A stretch of 64,000 bases of DNA from NCBI GenBank assembly GCA_903929755.1, contig CAIYVZ010000197.1:1-64000 (forward strand). The letters run 5' to 3'. Numbering within the stretch: position 1 is the stretch's first letter; the number at the start of each line of letters is the position of its first letter. Both the position numbers and the translations under genes were made by a program. The stretch is from an uncultured Acidobacteriia bacterium (GTDB lineage: Bacteria; Acidobacteriota; Terriglobia; Bryobacterales; Bryobacteraceae). The notes beneath the pieces are model-generated. The model ran no database searches. It was not told where the DNA came from and was given only the letters and a program-made list of their open reading frames with translations. Positions 33,401 through 41,885 of this stretch are shown here, piece by piece.

Positions 33401-33802
33401 AACGCCACCCACGTCGGCCGACTGCGTGCTTAGCAGGGGAGTTGCTGCCGTCACTTCAAGGGTCTGGGTAACATCGCCGACCTTCAGGTCGAAATCGATA
33501 GAGGGCCGAGATTGCACGTCGATCTGGACGTTATTGATCGCTTGTGCGCTAAAACCTGGGGCGCTGGCTTTAATCGTGTAGACGCCCACCCGAACGGAGC
33601 TAAACTGGTACTGTCCTGTGGTAGCGGTGGTGGTGCTCACGGTGACGTTTGTCGCAGTGTTCGTCAGTCTGACAGTTGTTTTCGGAATAGCGCCACCACT
33701 GGCGTCGCGAACGGTACCAATAATGGACCCGGTATCCAGCTGCGCCAGCGCGGAACCGGCCGCCAACAACAACAGATAAGCACTTCTGGAAATTTTGAAC
33801 AT
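30488..33802 (-). CDS. TonB-dependent receptor with carboxypeptidase regulatory-like N-domain (Oar-like), 1104 residues
   Basis: An outer-membrane transporter-like protein. Signal peptide 1-21 (FKISRSAYLLLLAAGSALAQ) precedes a CarboxypepD_reg-like Ig domain (about 22-105: GSIIGTVRDASGGAIPKTTVRL). A plug region (about 115-240) contains LPLNGRRYSDLALLEAGI and FRVQTRTYSSEFGTSAGAVINASLKSG in pieces. A long beta-barrel ends in aromatic FALKMYF. No SusD homologue is adjacent. ATG 33802 follows AAGGG 7 nt upstream; the in-frame extension to 33859 lacks signal features. It is preceded by a TPR gene and followed after 18 bases by the PIG-L gene, so uptake of that enzyme's substrate is likely. Confidence 0.92.
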   Translation of the reverse strand: MFKISRSAYLLLLAAGSALAQLDTGSIIGTVRDASGGAIPKTTVRLTNTATNVTVSTTTATTGQYQFSSVRVGVYTIKASAPGFSAQAINNVQIDVQSRPSIDFDLKVGDVTQTLEVTAATPLLSTQSADVGGVVQEQQIRDLPLNGRRYSDLALLEAGIQKSPTVSNAAPDRFSSNGNLETQNYFSLDGIENNSGSTNLQDGSVQVVQPPPDALSEFRVQTRTYSSEFGTSAGAVINASLKSGSDAFHGSVWEFLRNNRFDANSFINNAGGVPRGHFVQNQYGGTFGGPVIKHKTFFFGDAQKLSSRKATTILSTVPTPLMKAGNFTELKPTLANPAVAGQAGCITGNIIAPSCIDPVGSKLLALYPNPNIPSAVARQGTPGSWGGTANYQFQYSVPNDTYSWDTRIDHNISDNNRIFGRYSEYVVKRQDSPWTDNPLAGNGNFATQYQIKAKSVAFSWTDVLSPAMLNEFRLGFTRDNAHSDALGLELGKSAASQFGLTGIPANAFNAGLPPINITGMQRLGTAPWRPQAQIAQVWQLLDTLSWLKGDHSLKFGFESRHTSDNFLDAQSPQGQITSSGIYTGNVGIGVADFLLGDVSAAAFTTPTIVHNYKQGFSFFAQDSWRVRKNLTINYGLRYELFSPVLNHQNALANFTPENGGGYVVAKAGDWFSRSLIHPDKNDFAPRFGFSYQPISKMVLRGGYGLFYQHDVRIGSESVLGANPPFFFDQSITQSAGSTTPVFLLKNGFPASQFGPAILDLSKVQVRAQDPNQRTPYVQQASFGPQWEFTPNTVLDVSWVGNFGRKENRLRNANQGVATLVNGAAVTRFPYANLNSNVNTLAGTHAYLELATNDGNTNYNGLLVSLKRRYSKGLGYGISYTFSKNFADFVDNLTGGSTPANAYNYSLERSFSPFDVRHKLVGNAVYSLPIGQGGKFLSNNSRASKLVGGWQLNSIVTLQGGIPFTATAPDNSATGGSHASRANCIGDPFAGATQDPRRIVGANSPGFFLNPAAFSTVALGQFGTCAPRAFHGPGLMNMDISLFKTFVVTERLKVEFRSEFFNSFNHANFANPSANAAPASIASFGKITGAIGEPRDIQFALKMYF

Positions 33803-33892
33803 GAAGACCCTTAACCTTTTCGGAGTTTGAAACGTGGTGGACGACAGTGTCCTGGCCACACGGCTTTGTAACAGTTTACGTCAGTCGGGGCC

Positions 33893-34990
33893 TTAACGCA
33901 TACCTTTTAGCAGGTTGACGCCACCCACGGACTGTTCCGAAGAACCCTGCAGCCTGCGCTGGCGGGCCTCCATTTGCTCCTGCGCCAGGCTGGCGAGGCC
34001 AAGTCGCTGGTAGATCAGGCCCAGCCGGTAATGATTCTGCGGTGAAGGGTCCTGGGCAACGCACTTCTCCATTTCGAGGCGGGCTTCGGGGAAACGGTTC
34101 GTCCACTCGCGAGCCCGGGCCAGTTCACAACGGGCAATAATGTCGCTTTGCGGCGCACGTTCCAGGGTTTGGGTGGCTTCCGCCTGGAGCGCGGCATCCG
34201 CACCTTCGCGGGCCACGCGGAGTTTCAGGGCGGCGCACACAGTCGGGTTCCAGCCGCAGAGCTGCTTCACCAGGGGCGCGTCCGGAGCGGTGGAAGCCTG
34301 CAGCACGATCTGCGTCAGGCTGCGATAGGCCGGCTCCGCGGCGGGGTCCAGCGCAATCGCAGTGGAGAGCGTGGCGGCAGCATCCTCGGTATCTCCCCTG
34401 GCGTATTGTGCGATGCCCACGAGGGTAGTGAGATGCGCTGATTGGGGGAACAGCCCCAGGGCCGCGCGCAAGCTGTCGATAGCCGCGTCGAAGTTCTGGC
34501 TGCGGATGAGCGCAGCCCCCAGGTTCGCGCGATACTCCTCCCGCGCAGGCTCCAGCCGGACGACCTCGCGCCACGCGGCTGCGGCTTCCGGCAGTCTGCC
34601 GCGCGTTTCCTGAATGCCGGCAATCAGGGCCTGGGCCCCGGCATTCTCTCCCACGGCACCTGCGTGTCGCAGCGCTGAATCGAACTTCTCCGCCCCACGC
34701 TCGGCCACGGCGGTCGCCAGTAACAGCGCAGGGTCGGCCGGCGCCAGTGCCAGAGCTCGCTCCATTTCAGCAGCCGCGCCGGGCGCATCGTTCAAACCCG
34801 CTGCGATGGCGGCTTTCAGGCGATGAAAAGCAATGCGCTGTGCCGCCGGAACCGGCTCCGCCACGCCCTGTAGAGCCTGCCGCGCCTCCACGTACCGGCG
34901 TTCGTGCGCCAGTGTCACCGCACGTTCCAGCGGGGACTGCGCCTGCACGCAGAGGCAGACCAAAGCCCAAAGAATCGCCAAACGAACCAA
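33893..34990 (-). CDS. Exported TPR repeat protein
   Basis: A protein of 365 residues with a signal peptide (about 1-17) and tetratricopeptide-like helical repeats through most of its length, for example RLKAAIAAGLNDAPGAAAEMERALALAPADPAL in pieces, NLGAALIRSQNFDAAIDSLRAALG and GIAQYARGDTEDAAATLSTAIAL. It probably acts as a periplasmic scaffold. It begins at TTG 34990 with TAGGAT 9 nt upstream and no ribosome site. It is the first gene of the minus-strand run with the TonB receptor, and its start is only 19 bases from that of the divergent APC permease. No other domain is visible. Confidence 0.8.
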   Translation of the reverse strand: MVRLAILWALVCLCVQAQSPLERAVTLAHERRYVEARQALQGVAEPVPAAQRIAFHRLKAAIAAGLNDAPGAAAEMERALALAPADPALLLATAVAERGAEKFDSALRHAGAVGENAGAQALIAGIQETRGRLPEAAAAWREVVRLEPAREEYRANLGAALIRSQNFDAAIDSLRAALGLFPQSAHLTTLVGIAQYARGDTEDAAATLSTAIALDPAAEPAYRSLTQIVLQASTAPDAPLVKQLCGWNPTVCAALKLRVAREGADAALQAEATQTLERAPQSDIIARCELARAREWTNRFPEARLEMEKCVAQDPSPQNHYRLGLIYQRLGLASLAQEQMEARQRRLQGSSEQSVGGVNLLKGMR

Positions 34991-35009
34991 AGCAATCGTA
35001 TCCTAGCAT

Positions 35010-36374
35010 TTGCACCCGAAAACCCAGCAGCCTCATCTCGTCCGCGCGGTCGGCCTGTGGGGAGCCACTTCCGCTAACATGCTGGAGATGATCGGCGTGG
35101 GCCCGTTCATTACCATTCCGATTCTGCTGGCCAAAATGAACGGCCCGCAGGCGATTCTCGGCTGGGTTCTGGGGGCCGTCGTCGCCCTGTGCGATGGCAT
35201 GGTTTGGGCGGAACTGGGTGCCGCCATGCCCGGCACCGGAGGCCCTCTTCGTTACCTCTCCGAAGCCTATGGCCCCAATAAACTCGGCCGCCTGATGAGC
35301 TTCCTGTTCATCTGGCAGACCATTTTCCTCGCACCGCTCAGTATTGCGTCGGGCGCCATCGGCTTCGCCCAATACACGAAATTCCTCGCGGGCGATATTA
35401 CCTGGTGGCAGGAAAAGGGCATCGCCATGGCCGTCTGCCTTCTCATTACGTTCCTGCTCTATCGCGACATTCGCCATGTGGCGCGCCTGTCTGTGGGCAT
35501 GTGGCTGGTGGTGCTCGGTACTGTCATCTGGATCACCACCGCGGGCATGCTGAACTTCAACGCCGCCCGGTTGCTGGACTTTCCACCCGGTGCGTTTGCG
35601 CCCTCAAAGGCCTTCTTCTTCGGTCTGGGCGGGGCAACGTTGATCGCCATGTACGACTACGGCGGATACAACAACGTCTGCTTCTTTGCCGGCGAAGTGA
35701 AGCATCCCGAAAAAGTGATTCCCCGTTCCATTATCTGGTCAATCGTAGCCGTCGCCGGGCTCTACCTGACCATGAATCTCGGCATCATCAGCGTGGTACC
35801 CTGGCGCGAGGCCATTAAATCCACGGCCGTTGTTTCCGATTTCATCCAGCGCCTCTACGGTACAAAAATAGCCCAGATCGTTACAGTTCTGGTTCTGTGG
35901 ACCACACTGGCTTCGCTGTTCGCCGTCCTTTTGGGGTACTCGCGCGTGCCCTACGCCGCAGCCATCGAAGGCCGTTTTTTTAAAATCTTCGGCCGCCTGC
36001 ATCCAACCCGTGCTTTCCCTGATTTCTCCGTCGTCTTTATCGGCGTCTGCTCTGCGGTGGCCTGTCTGCTCACGCTCGATATTGTGGTGAATGCCCTCAT
36101 CGTGATTCAGGTACTGGTGCAGTTCATGGCACAGGTGGTGGCCGTTACCATGATCCGCCGGAATCGGCCAGACCTGAACCGTCCCTACAAAATGCCACTC
36201 TATCCCGTCACCAGTGTCATCGCGTTCCTCGGCTGGCTCTACATTCTGGTGGCCAGCGGCCTGCAGTACATCGTGGCCGGCATTATCCTGCTGGCCTTCG
36301 GCGTCGTCACTTACCTTTGGCGGGCAAAGACGACCGGCGAATGGCCGTTTGCGCCCGAGGAGCAAGCTCTTTGA
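35010..36374 (+). CDS. APC family amino acid/amine permease
   Basis: An inner-membrane transporter of 454 residues with about twelve hydrophobic helices. The first helix region (LVRAVGLWGATSANMLEMIGVGPFITIP in pieces) matches the APC superfamily, as do GGPLRYLSEAYGPNKLGRLMSF and YDYGGYNNVCFFAGEVKHPEKVIPRSI in pieces. Relatives move amino acids or polyamines with protons. The start is TTG 35010, needed to include the conserved first segment. Its stop overlaps the start of a PfkB kinase gene, which overlaps a GH4 gene, so the natural cargo may be an amino-sugar or glycosylated amine; this is inference from context. Confidence 0.88.
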   Translation: MHPKTQQPHLVRAVGLWGATSANMLEMIGVGPFITIPILLAKMNGPQAILGWVLGAVVALCDGMVWAELGAAMPGTGGPLRYLSEAYGPNKLGRLMSFLFIWQTIFLAPLSIASGAIGFAQYTKFLAGDITWWQEKGIAMAVCLLITFLLYRDIRHVARLSVGMWLVVLGTVIWITTAGMLNFNAARLLDFPPGAFAPSKAFFFGLGGATLIAMYDYGGYNNVCFFAGEVKHPEKVIPRSIIWSIVAVAGLYLTMNLGIISVVPWREAIKSTAVVSDFIQRLYGTKIAQIVTVLVLWTTLASLFAVLLGYSRVPYAAAIEGRFFKIFGRLHPTRAFPDFSVVFIGVCSAVACLLTLDIVVNALIVIQVLVQFMAQVVAVTMIRRNRPDLNRPYKMPLYPVTSVIAFLGWLYILVASGLQYIVAGIILLAFGVVTYLWRAKTTGEWPFAPEEQAL

Positions 36375-37300
36375 CCCGGCCCTTCGACGCCATCGTCGCC
36401 GGTGATTTGTTTGTGGATCTGATCCTCGGCGGCTTCACCGAATGGCCCGGCCCCGGCACTGAAGTCTTCGCCAAAGACTACCGTCGCGATGTGGGCGGTG
36501 GAGCCGCCATCACGGCCTGCGGTTTGGCGCGGCTCGGATCAAATACCGGAGTCTTCAGCGTCGTCGGGAACGACACCGGTGCCTGGGTCGCTGAGCGCCT
36601 CCAGAGCTTCGGCGTGCAGACCTCCGAATTGCGTTTCCATGCCACCGAGCCCACCGCATTTTCCGTCGCCGTCAGTACTGCGCAGGACCGGACTTTTCTT
36701 ACCTATCAGGGCGCGAATCGCAAGTTCCCTGAAGTTCTGGCCGAGACGGCTAACGCGGGGGGGCTCCAAAAGACCCGCCACCTTCACCTCGGCTGGGCGC
36801 CGCCTCTTGAAACGGCGACGGCCTTGCTCGCCGCCATTCGCGGCAACGGTTGCACTGTCTCGCTCGACACCGGCTGGCACGAAGCCTGGCTTTCCGACGC
36901 ACGCGCCATGGACCTGCTGCGCGATGTCGATATCTTCTTCCCCAACGAAGTGGAGGCCCTTCGCATGACGGGCCACGCCGATCCCAAAGCTTGTCTGCTG
37001 GCTTTTCAACAAGCCGGAGCCCGGCGCGTGGTCCTCAAGCTTGGCCACCGTGGCGCAGTCATGCTGTGGGATGGCGAAATCCTGGAAGCCGAGCCCTGGG
37101 CCGTCAACCCCATCGACACCATCGGCGCGGGCGATTCCTTCGACGCAGGTTTCCTGCACTACTGGCTGCGCGGAGAAGCCCCGCTCACCTGCCTGAACGC
37201 CGCAAACGTTTGCGGCGCGCTCTCTACGGAAGCCTACGGCGGGGTGGCCGGTTTCCCTGACGCCGCCAAAGTGAAAGCAATACTGAAAGAGATTTTATGA
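36371..37300 (+). CDS. PfkB family carbohydrate kinase
   Basis: A ribokinase-like ATP-dependent sugar kinase of 309 residues. The N-terminal motif GGGAAITACGLARLGS near 40-55 is the substrate lid region, and the C-terminal NPIDTIGAGDSFDAGFL carries the GAGD motif with the catalytic Asp. It would phosphorylate a sugar or nucleoside. TTG 36371 overlaps the permease stop (TTGA) and has AGGAG 8 nt upstream, which decides the start over longer in-frame options. The downstream GH4 gene overlaps by 4 nt. Together they suggest that an imported compound is phosphorylated and then cleaved. Confidence 0.9.
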   Translation: MTRPFDAIVAGDLFVDLILGGFTEWPGPGTEVFAKDYRRDVGGGAAITACGLARLGSNTGVFSVVGNDTGAWVAERLQSFGVQTSELRFHATEPTAFSVAVSTAQDRTFLTYQGANRKFPEVLAETANAGGLQKTRHLHLGWAPPLETATALLAAIRGNGCTVSLDTGWHEAWLSDARAMDLLRDVDIFFPNEVEALRMTGHADPKACLLAFQQAGARRVVLKLGHRGAVMLWDGEILEAEPWAVNPIDTIGAGDSFDAGFLHYWLRGEAPLTCLNAANVCGALSTEAYGGVAGFPDAAKVKAILKEIL

Positions 37301-38658
37301 GAAAAGTAACCATCATCGGAGGTGGCGGCGTTCGTGCTCCGCTGCTGATTCACGGCCTCGCGCAGTCACAGGCCCTTTTCGGAATCGGCGAAGTTACCCT
37401 CTTCGATATCGATACGGAACGGACAGAAACCATCGCCCGCATTGGTCGCGAAATTGTCCGCAAGCTGGGCGCGGATTTTAAAATTCGCGTTACCTCCAAT
37501 CTGGAAGACGCGGCGTCCGGCGCCGACTTCGTCCTCAGCAGCATCCGCGTGGGCGGCATGAAGGCCCGCGCGCGCGATGAGCGCCTCGCCATTGAACACG
37601 GCCTCGCCGGACAGGAAACCACCGGCCCCGCAGGTGCCGCCATGGCCCTCCGCACTCTGCCCGTCACCCTTGCACAGGCGCGGGTTGTGGAGGCGGTAGC
37701 TCCCCACGCCTGGTTCGTCAATTTCAGCAACCCCGCCGGCCTCATCACTCAGGCTCTCACCGATTACACCGGCCTGAAAGTTATCGGCATCTGCGACACT
37801 CCCAGCGAGGTCTTCCACAAACTGGCCGAGGCCGTTGGCGCACCGGCGTCCGAGATGTTCTTCGACTATGCCGGCCTCAATCACCTGGGCTGGGTGCGGC
37901 GCGTTCTGCTGCGCGGCGAAGACATCACCTCCCGCCTGCTGGCCGACGCCGACCTGTTGCGAGGCCTCTACCCGGCTGACCTGTTTGATCCAGCGTTGAT
38001 CCAGACCCTGGGCCTCATCCCCACCGAGTATCTGTTCTTCTATTACAGCCAGCGTAAGGCTTATCAGAACCAGCTCAGAGCGGGTGCCAGCCGTGGCGAA
38101 GAGCTGGAGCGGATGAATACCGGCCTGTTCGCGCAACTGGGGCAGGGAACTGACTCGGAAGCGCTGGAAACCTATACGCAGTATCTGCAGCAGCGCAACG
38201 CGTCGTACATGAAGCTGGAAGCCCAGGCCGGCTCTGCTTTTCATCAAAATGCGCCCCAGCCAGACCCGTTCGACGCCGCCACCGGCTACCACAAAATTGC
38301 GCTCGACCTGATGACAGGCCTGGTCTCCGAAAAATCCCGCGAGATCGTGCTGAATGTCCGCAATCGCGGAGCCATTGAAGACCTTGCCTACGACGATATT
38401 GTCGAGGTCCCCTGCGACGTGGATATCAATGGTGCCAGGCCCCGCATGACTGGTCGCCTGCCCGAGTCCGTCAGAGGTCTGGTGACCGCTGTGAAGGCCT
38501 ACGAAAAGACCTCCATTCGCGCCGCCATGGAACACTCCAAACCCCTCGCCCAGTTGGCCATGCTGGAGTACCCCATCATCGGCCAGTGGGAGTGGGCCGG
38601 CGAGATTCTGGAAGCGCTGATGGCCGCGGACCCCGGTGGTCTGGGGCATCTGAGGTAG
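37297..38658 (+). CDS. Family 4 glycosidase (6-phospho-beta-glucosidase-like)
   Basis: A cytoplasmic GH4 enzyme of 453 residues that uses NAD and a divalent metal to cleave glycosides by oxidation-elimination. The Rossmann loop ([10 protein letters not shown], 6-15), [17 protein letters not shown] near 107-122, SNPAGL near 144-149, Cys166 in GICDTP and His196 in GLNHLGW are the expected cofactor and metal sites. The sequence is closest in style to phospho-beta-glucosidases, but GH4 also includes alpha-glucosidases and glucuronidases. Its ATG overlaps the kinase stop (ATGA). The kinase could supply the 6-phosphate that is normally added by a PTS, which is absent here. Confidence 0.92.
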   Translation: MRKVTIIGGGGVRAPLLIHGLAQSQALFGIGEVTLFDIDTERTETIARIGREIVRKLGADFKIRVTSNLEDAASGADFVLSSIRVGGMKARARDERLAIEHGLAGQETTGPAGAAMALRTLPVTLAQARVVEAVAPHAWFVNFSNPAGLITQALTDYTGLKVIGICDTPSEVFHKLAEAVGAPASEMFFDYAGLNHLGWVRRVLLRGEDITSRLLADADLLRGLYPADLFDPALIQTLGLIPTEYLFFYYSQRKAYQNQLRAGASRGEELERMNTGLFAQLGQGTDSEALETYTQYLQQRNASYMKLEAQAGSAFHQNAPQPDPFDAATGYHKIALDLMTGLVSEKSREIVLNVRNRGAIEDLAYDDIVEVPCDVDINGARPRMTGRLPESVRGLVTAVKAYEKTSIRAAMEHSKPLAQLAMLEYPIIGQWEWAGEILEALMAADPGGLGHLR

Positions 38659-38710
38659 GCCCGGTCCAGCCACGGCGTTCTCAATAGGCGCGAATCGCGA
38701 TGACAGGGTC

Positions 38711-38730
38711 GGCATCCCCGTCAGGATGCC
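38711..38730. terminator. Hairpin between convergent GH4 and TonB receptor genes
   Basis: GGCATCC-CCGTCA-GGATGCC is a perfect 7-bp stem with a 6-nt loop in the 101-base gap between two stops. There is no T-run on either side. It may act as a two-way 3' end structure. Confidence 0.35.
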
Positions 38731-38759
38731 AACCTCCCGGGCTGGCACAAGAGCTTCGG

Positions 38760-41657
38760 TTAGAAGTCCAGCTTCAGCTGAAACTCCAGACGCCGATTGT
38801 TGGCATTGCCGCCGAAAGCGCCGCCGCCCCCGCCAATCGAGTTCGATTGGCCAAACAACGGCGAGCTAATGTTGCCGATTATCGGCCCAGGGTTCAAATG
38901 ATTCAGCGCATTGCGGGCCGCCACCGATATGGTCAGATTGTAGTGCCGAGCCCCCGCAGAGGCCGCTCCCGGAACGCCCAGGTCATCCCCGAAGCCGGTG
39001 GTCCCGTGACGGATCGACGGTCCCGCTGACGGGGCCCCCGGTGCAGGGCCCGAGCCCGTCGCGTCGCCTGACTTACCTGCTGCTGCGTGTTCCCGCTTCA
39101 GGGCAAAGGTCCTCGACAACCGCAGGTCCACCGAGAAGATGCCCGGACCCCGACCTGCGTTCCGCCCCAGCAGTTGCTCGCCCGCAACCGGATTCGGGTC
39201 GAGCAGACCATACTGCGTTGCTACCAGACCCTTCCGTGCCGGGTCCGCCGCAATTCCGGGCCTGGCGGTGAACAGGGTTGACCCGTAGACGTCCTGGCCG
39301 GTGACGATATCGAAAGGCGCGCCGGTCTGTACGACGATAAGCGGACTCAGCCGGAGATTCCAGAACGACGTAATGGTCCCGCCGATATTCCCGCGGCCCC
39401 GCACATCCGTGCTCGCCGGACCGTATTCTCCCACCAGCGAGTACTGATTTGCCGGCGAGCTACTCACCCCGTCCGTATTACTCCGTGCGCGGCTGAACGT
39501 GTAGAAGCCGAACAGCGTGAGCCTGCTGTTGACCTTCGAGTTCACGTTCGCAACCAGCAGGTGCTGGTTATAGAGCCCTGCCGACTCCATCTGATAGATG
39601 GGCCCCACCTTGTCAAACGGGAATACGCCGCTTCCGGACGCACCTGTTTGGGAGCCAGGCAGGGGTGCGTTGATATTCCGGGTTCGCAACATGTGAACGC
39701 CATGCGACGCTGTCCAGGTCAAGGCCAGTGTTGTATTGCGTGGCAACTGGCGTTCTATTCCTACGGCTGACTGCAGAATGTACGGTGCGCGCAGGCCGGA
39801 ATCCACTGTTCGGCGAGCAATTGTCGCGGTCGGCAGGACGGCCGGAATCAGAGGAAAAGTATCCGGGTTTCGGATCGTATACTGCGCCTGCGTCAGCCCG
39901 TTAAATCGTGCCGCCAGCAGTCCGTTCTGCTCCTCAAACCGCTCATAGAAAATGCCAAACCCGCCGCGAAGGACGGTCTTCGATTTGCGGCCTCCGCCCC
40001 CGCCCGGAGCCCAGGCTACTCCCAGTCGGGGCGAGACGTCTCTCCGGTCACTGATGTTGCTCTGCGTCTCATACCGTAAGCCGTACGTGAAAGTCAGATT
40101 CGGCAGAACCCGACAGTCATCGCCGGCGAAGAACCCCGCATCCACCTGTCCGATAGTGGCGTATGTCTTTCCCTGTGTCATCACAAATTGCGCCGCGCCG
40201 CCACCCAGTTGCCGGATACGCGCACCGTCGAAGCCCTCCCGCCGCAGCAGGAGGGTCGTTTGATATTGCTGAATGGAGCTGAACGTGTATGCACCATCGA
40301 AATTCAGCGACGAATCATCGAATACCTCGGTGGCCCGCATCCGGAACCCCGCCTTGATGTTGTGCGCCCCGTGCGAAATCATCACGTAATCCTGCAGTTC
40401 GTAGTGATGGTGGATATAGCCATGATCCGGGTTACCCGGCCCTCCGCCGCTAAAGGCCCCTGCAACGCCGATTCCAATACCCCGCTGCATCGCGTCCGAC
40501 TGATTGTGCTGCCGCAGCAACTGGAACCGCACCTCATTTACTACGTGGGTGTTGATGACCGCTGTCTCCACTCCCTGATACGCATGCTCCGTCAGCAGAC
40601 CATTGATCCCCCGCGATGGCAGCACAAAACCACCAATCCCTGAGTTTTCCTGCCTGGTCCGCGTGAAGCCGTAACGAAACGTAAACGTATTGGCCGGAGT
40701 CAGCTGATAGTCGACTCTGGGACTGAACCGTTGCCGTGTGTTTGGGCTGGAAGCGACCCCGGAGTACGGCGTGATTGCAAGGGTGACGGGATCGAGTATA
40801 ACCGCGTTAATCACGACTCCATTGTTGATGTCCCGATTCGCCGCATCCACAAAGAACGAGGCTTTCCGGCTGAGCGCCCCACCCAGATTCCCGCTGTAGT
40901 CCTTCAGGTCGAAGGGCGCTTTTTCCTTCGCATACGGGTTCCTGGAATTTGTCGCGGCATTGCCATAACCGAAACCAACCGACCCGCGCAGGCGGTCCAT
41001 GCCCGGCTTGGTCAGAATCTCTGTTCGCCCGAACCCGATCGCGTCAAACTCTGCGGCAAACGGGTTCTGGTTGATACGGATCTCGCGAATCGAATTCTTC
41101 GACGGCAGCACGCCATCGCCGGCAGAGAAACCATCAATGAAAATCTGGGCCCCCGAAGGCCCCGCCGCCGGACCCGCCAACGCCGCAAGATCCGCCTGCA
41201 GATCGTCGGGATCATCGGCAATCGCATCCAAAGCATCGCCCGAAACCGACAGGCTGGAAGCGTTCTGCGAGGCGTCTGTACTTACCTGCCCGCTACCCTG
41301 CTCCGAAACGGTAATCTCCTGCTTCTCCAGCACCACCCGCAGCGAAAGATCAAGCGAAGCCACGCCACCGGTGACTTCCACCAACGCAGGGTCGCCCTGG
41401 GTGAGCCCGGGCGCCGTGGCGTGTACCGCGTATCGGCCCGGAGTCAAACCCGAAAGGCTGTACCCTCCATCTTTGCCGGAGCTTGCCGACCATATTCCGG
41501 CCGGACTGGTAACACTGACGCGGGCATCAGGCACGAGTAAACCGCTTTGGTCGGTCACGATCCCGCGCAAAGTGCCCGTCCCTTGGGCGAAGACGGGACC
41601 TAAAACGATACAGTAAGCCAAAACAGCTAAAAAACGACGGAAGATGAATCGAGCCAT
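38760..41657 (-). CDS. TonB-dependent receptor with carboxypeptidase regulatory-like N-domain, 965 residues
   Basis: An outer-membrane protein starting MARFIFRRFLAVLAYC, with a signal peptide ending at FAQ (about 25). A CarboxypepD_reg-like domain (28-115: GTLRGIVTDQSGLLVPDARVSV, GLTPGRYAVHATAPGL) follows. The plug-like region (about 130-225) has an acidic AIADDPDDLQADLAAL stretch and IFIDGF...SIREIRINQNPFAAEFDA. The barrel ends EFQLKLDF. It differs clearly from the two other receptors in the window and appears to be transcribed alone: a terminator lies upstream and the gene downstream is convergent. No SusD-like partner or dedicated enzyme is adjacent, so the substrate is open. Confidence 0.88.
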   Translation of the reverse strand: MARFIFRRFLAVLAYCIVLGPVFAQGTGTLRGIVTDQSGLLVPDARVSVTSPAGIWSASSGKDGGYSLSGLTPGRYAVHATAPGLTQGDPALVEVTGGVASLDLSLRVVLEKQEITVSEQGSGQVSTDASQNASSLSVSGDALDAIADDPDDLQADLAALAGPAAGPSGAQIFIDGFSAGDGVLPSKNSIREIRINQNPFAAEFDAIGFGRTEILTKPGMDRLRGSVGFGYGNAATNSRNPYAKEKAPFDLKDYSGNLGGALSRKASFFVDAANRDINNGVVINAVILDPVTLAITPYSGVASSPNTRQRFSPRVDYQLTPANTFTFRYGFTRTRQENSGIGGFVLPSRGINGLLTEHAYQGVETAVINTHVVNEVRFQLLRQHNQSDAMQRGIGIGVAGAFSGGGPGNPDHGYIHHHYELQDYVMISHGAHNIKAGFRMRATEVFDDSSLNFDGAYTFSSIQQYQTTLLLRREGFDGARIRQLGGGAAQFVMTQGKTYATIGQVDAGFFAGDDCRVLPNLTFTYGLRYETQSNISDRRDVSPRLGVAWAPGGGGGRKSKTVLRGGFGIFYERFEEQNGLLAARFNGLTQAQYTIRNPDTFPLIPAVLPTATIARRTVDSGLRAPYILQSAVGIERQLPRNTTLALTWTASHGVHMLRTRNINAPLPGSQTGASGSGVFPFDKVGPIYQMESAGLYNQHLLVANVNSKVNSRLTLFGFYTFSRARSNTDGVSSSPANQYSLVGEYGPASTDVRGRGNIGGTITSFWNLRLSPLIVVQTGAPFDIVTGQDVYGSTLFTARPGIAADPARKGLVATQYGLLDPNPVAGEQLLGRNAGRGPGIFSVDLRLSRTFALKREHAAAGKSGDATGSGPAPGAPSAGPSIRHGTTGFGDDLGVPGAASAGARHYNLTISVAARNALNHLNPGPIIGNISSPLFGQSNSIGGGGGAFGGNANNRRLEFQLKLDF

Positions 41658-41817
41658 AGGGGAGCCTGGGCCAAGAATATCAGCTTAGAAAACTCCCGCA
41701 CGGAATTGCCCTCTTGCCCCGGGTGGCGCATGGCGGTGCCGAATACGCTGTAACGCGCCCGGGGGGAGTTCGAGCGTCATGACGCTGTCCGCGCCGCAGG
41801 CCGCTCCGAAACGCAAA

Positions 41818-41862
41818 ATCCCGGTCCGATACCTCGCATTTCGCGGAGTATCGAACCGGGAT
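41818..41862 (-). terminator. Rho-independent terminator of the cytochrome/quinoprotein operon
   Basis: Arms ATCCCGGTCCGATAC (41818-41832) and GTATCGAACCGGGAT (41848-41862) pair at 14 of 15 positions around a 15-nt loop. Read on the minus strand, the hairpin begins 23 bases after the quinoprotein stop and is followed by TTTTGCGTTT. The rest of the 228-base gap 41658-41885 holds nothing recognisable. Confidence 0.8.
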
Positions 41863-41885
41863 AGTGACCTGATTTGCGCTGCTTC

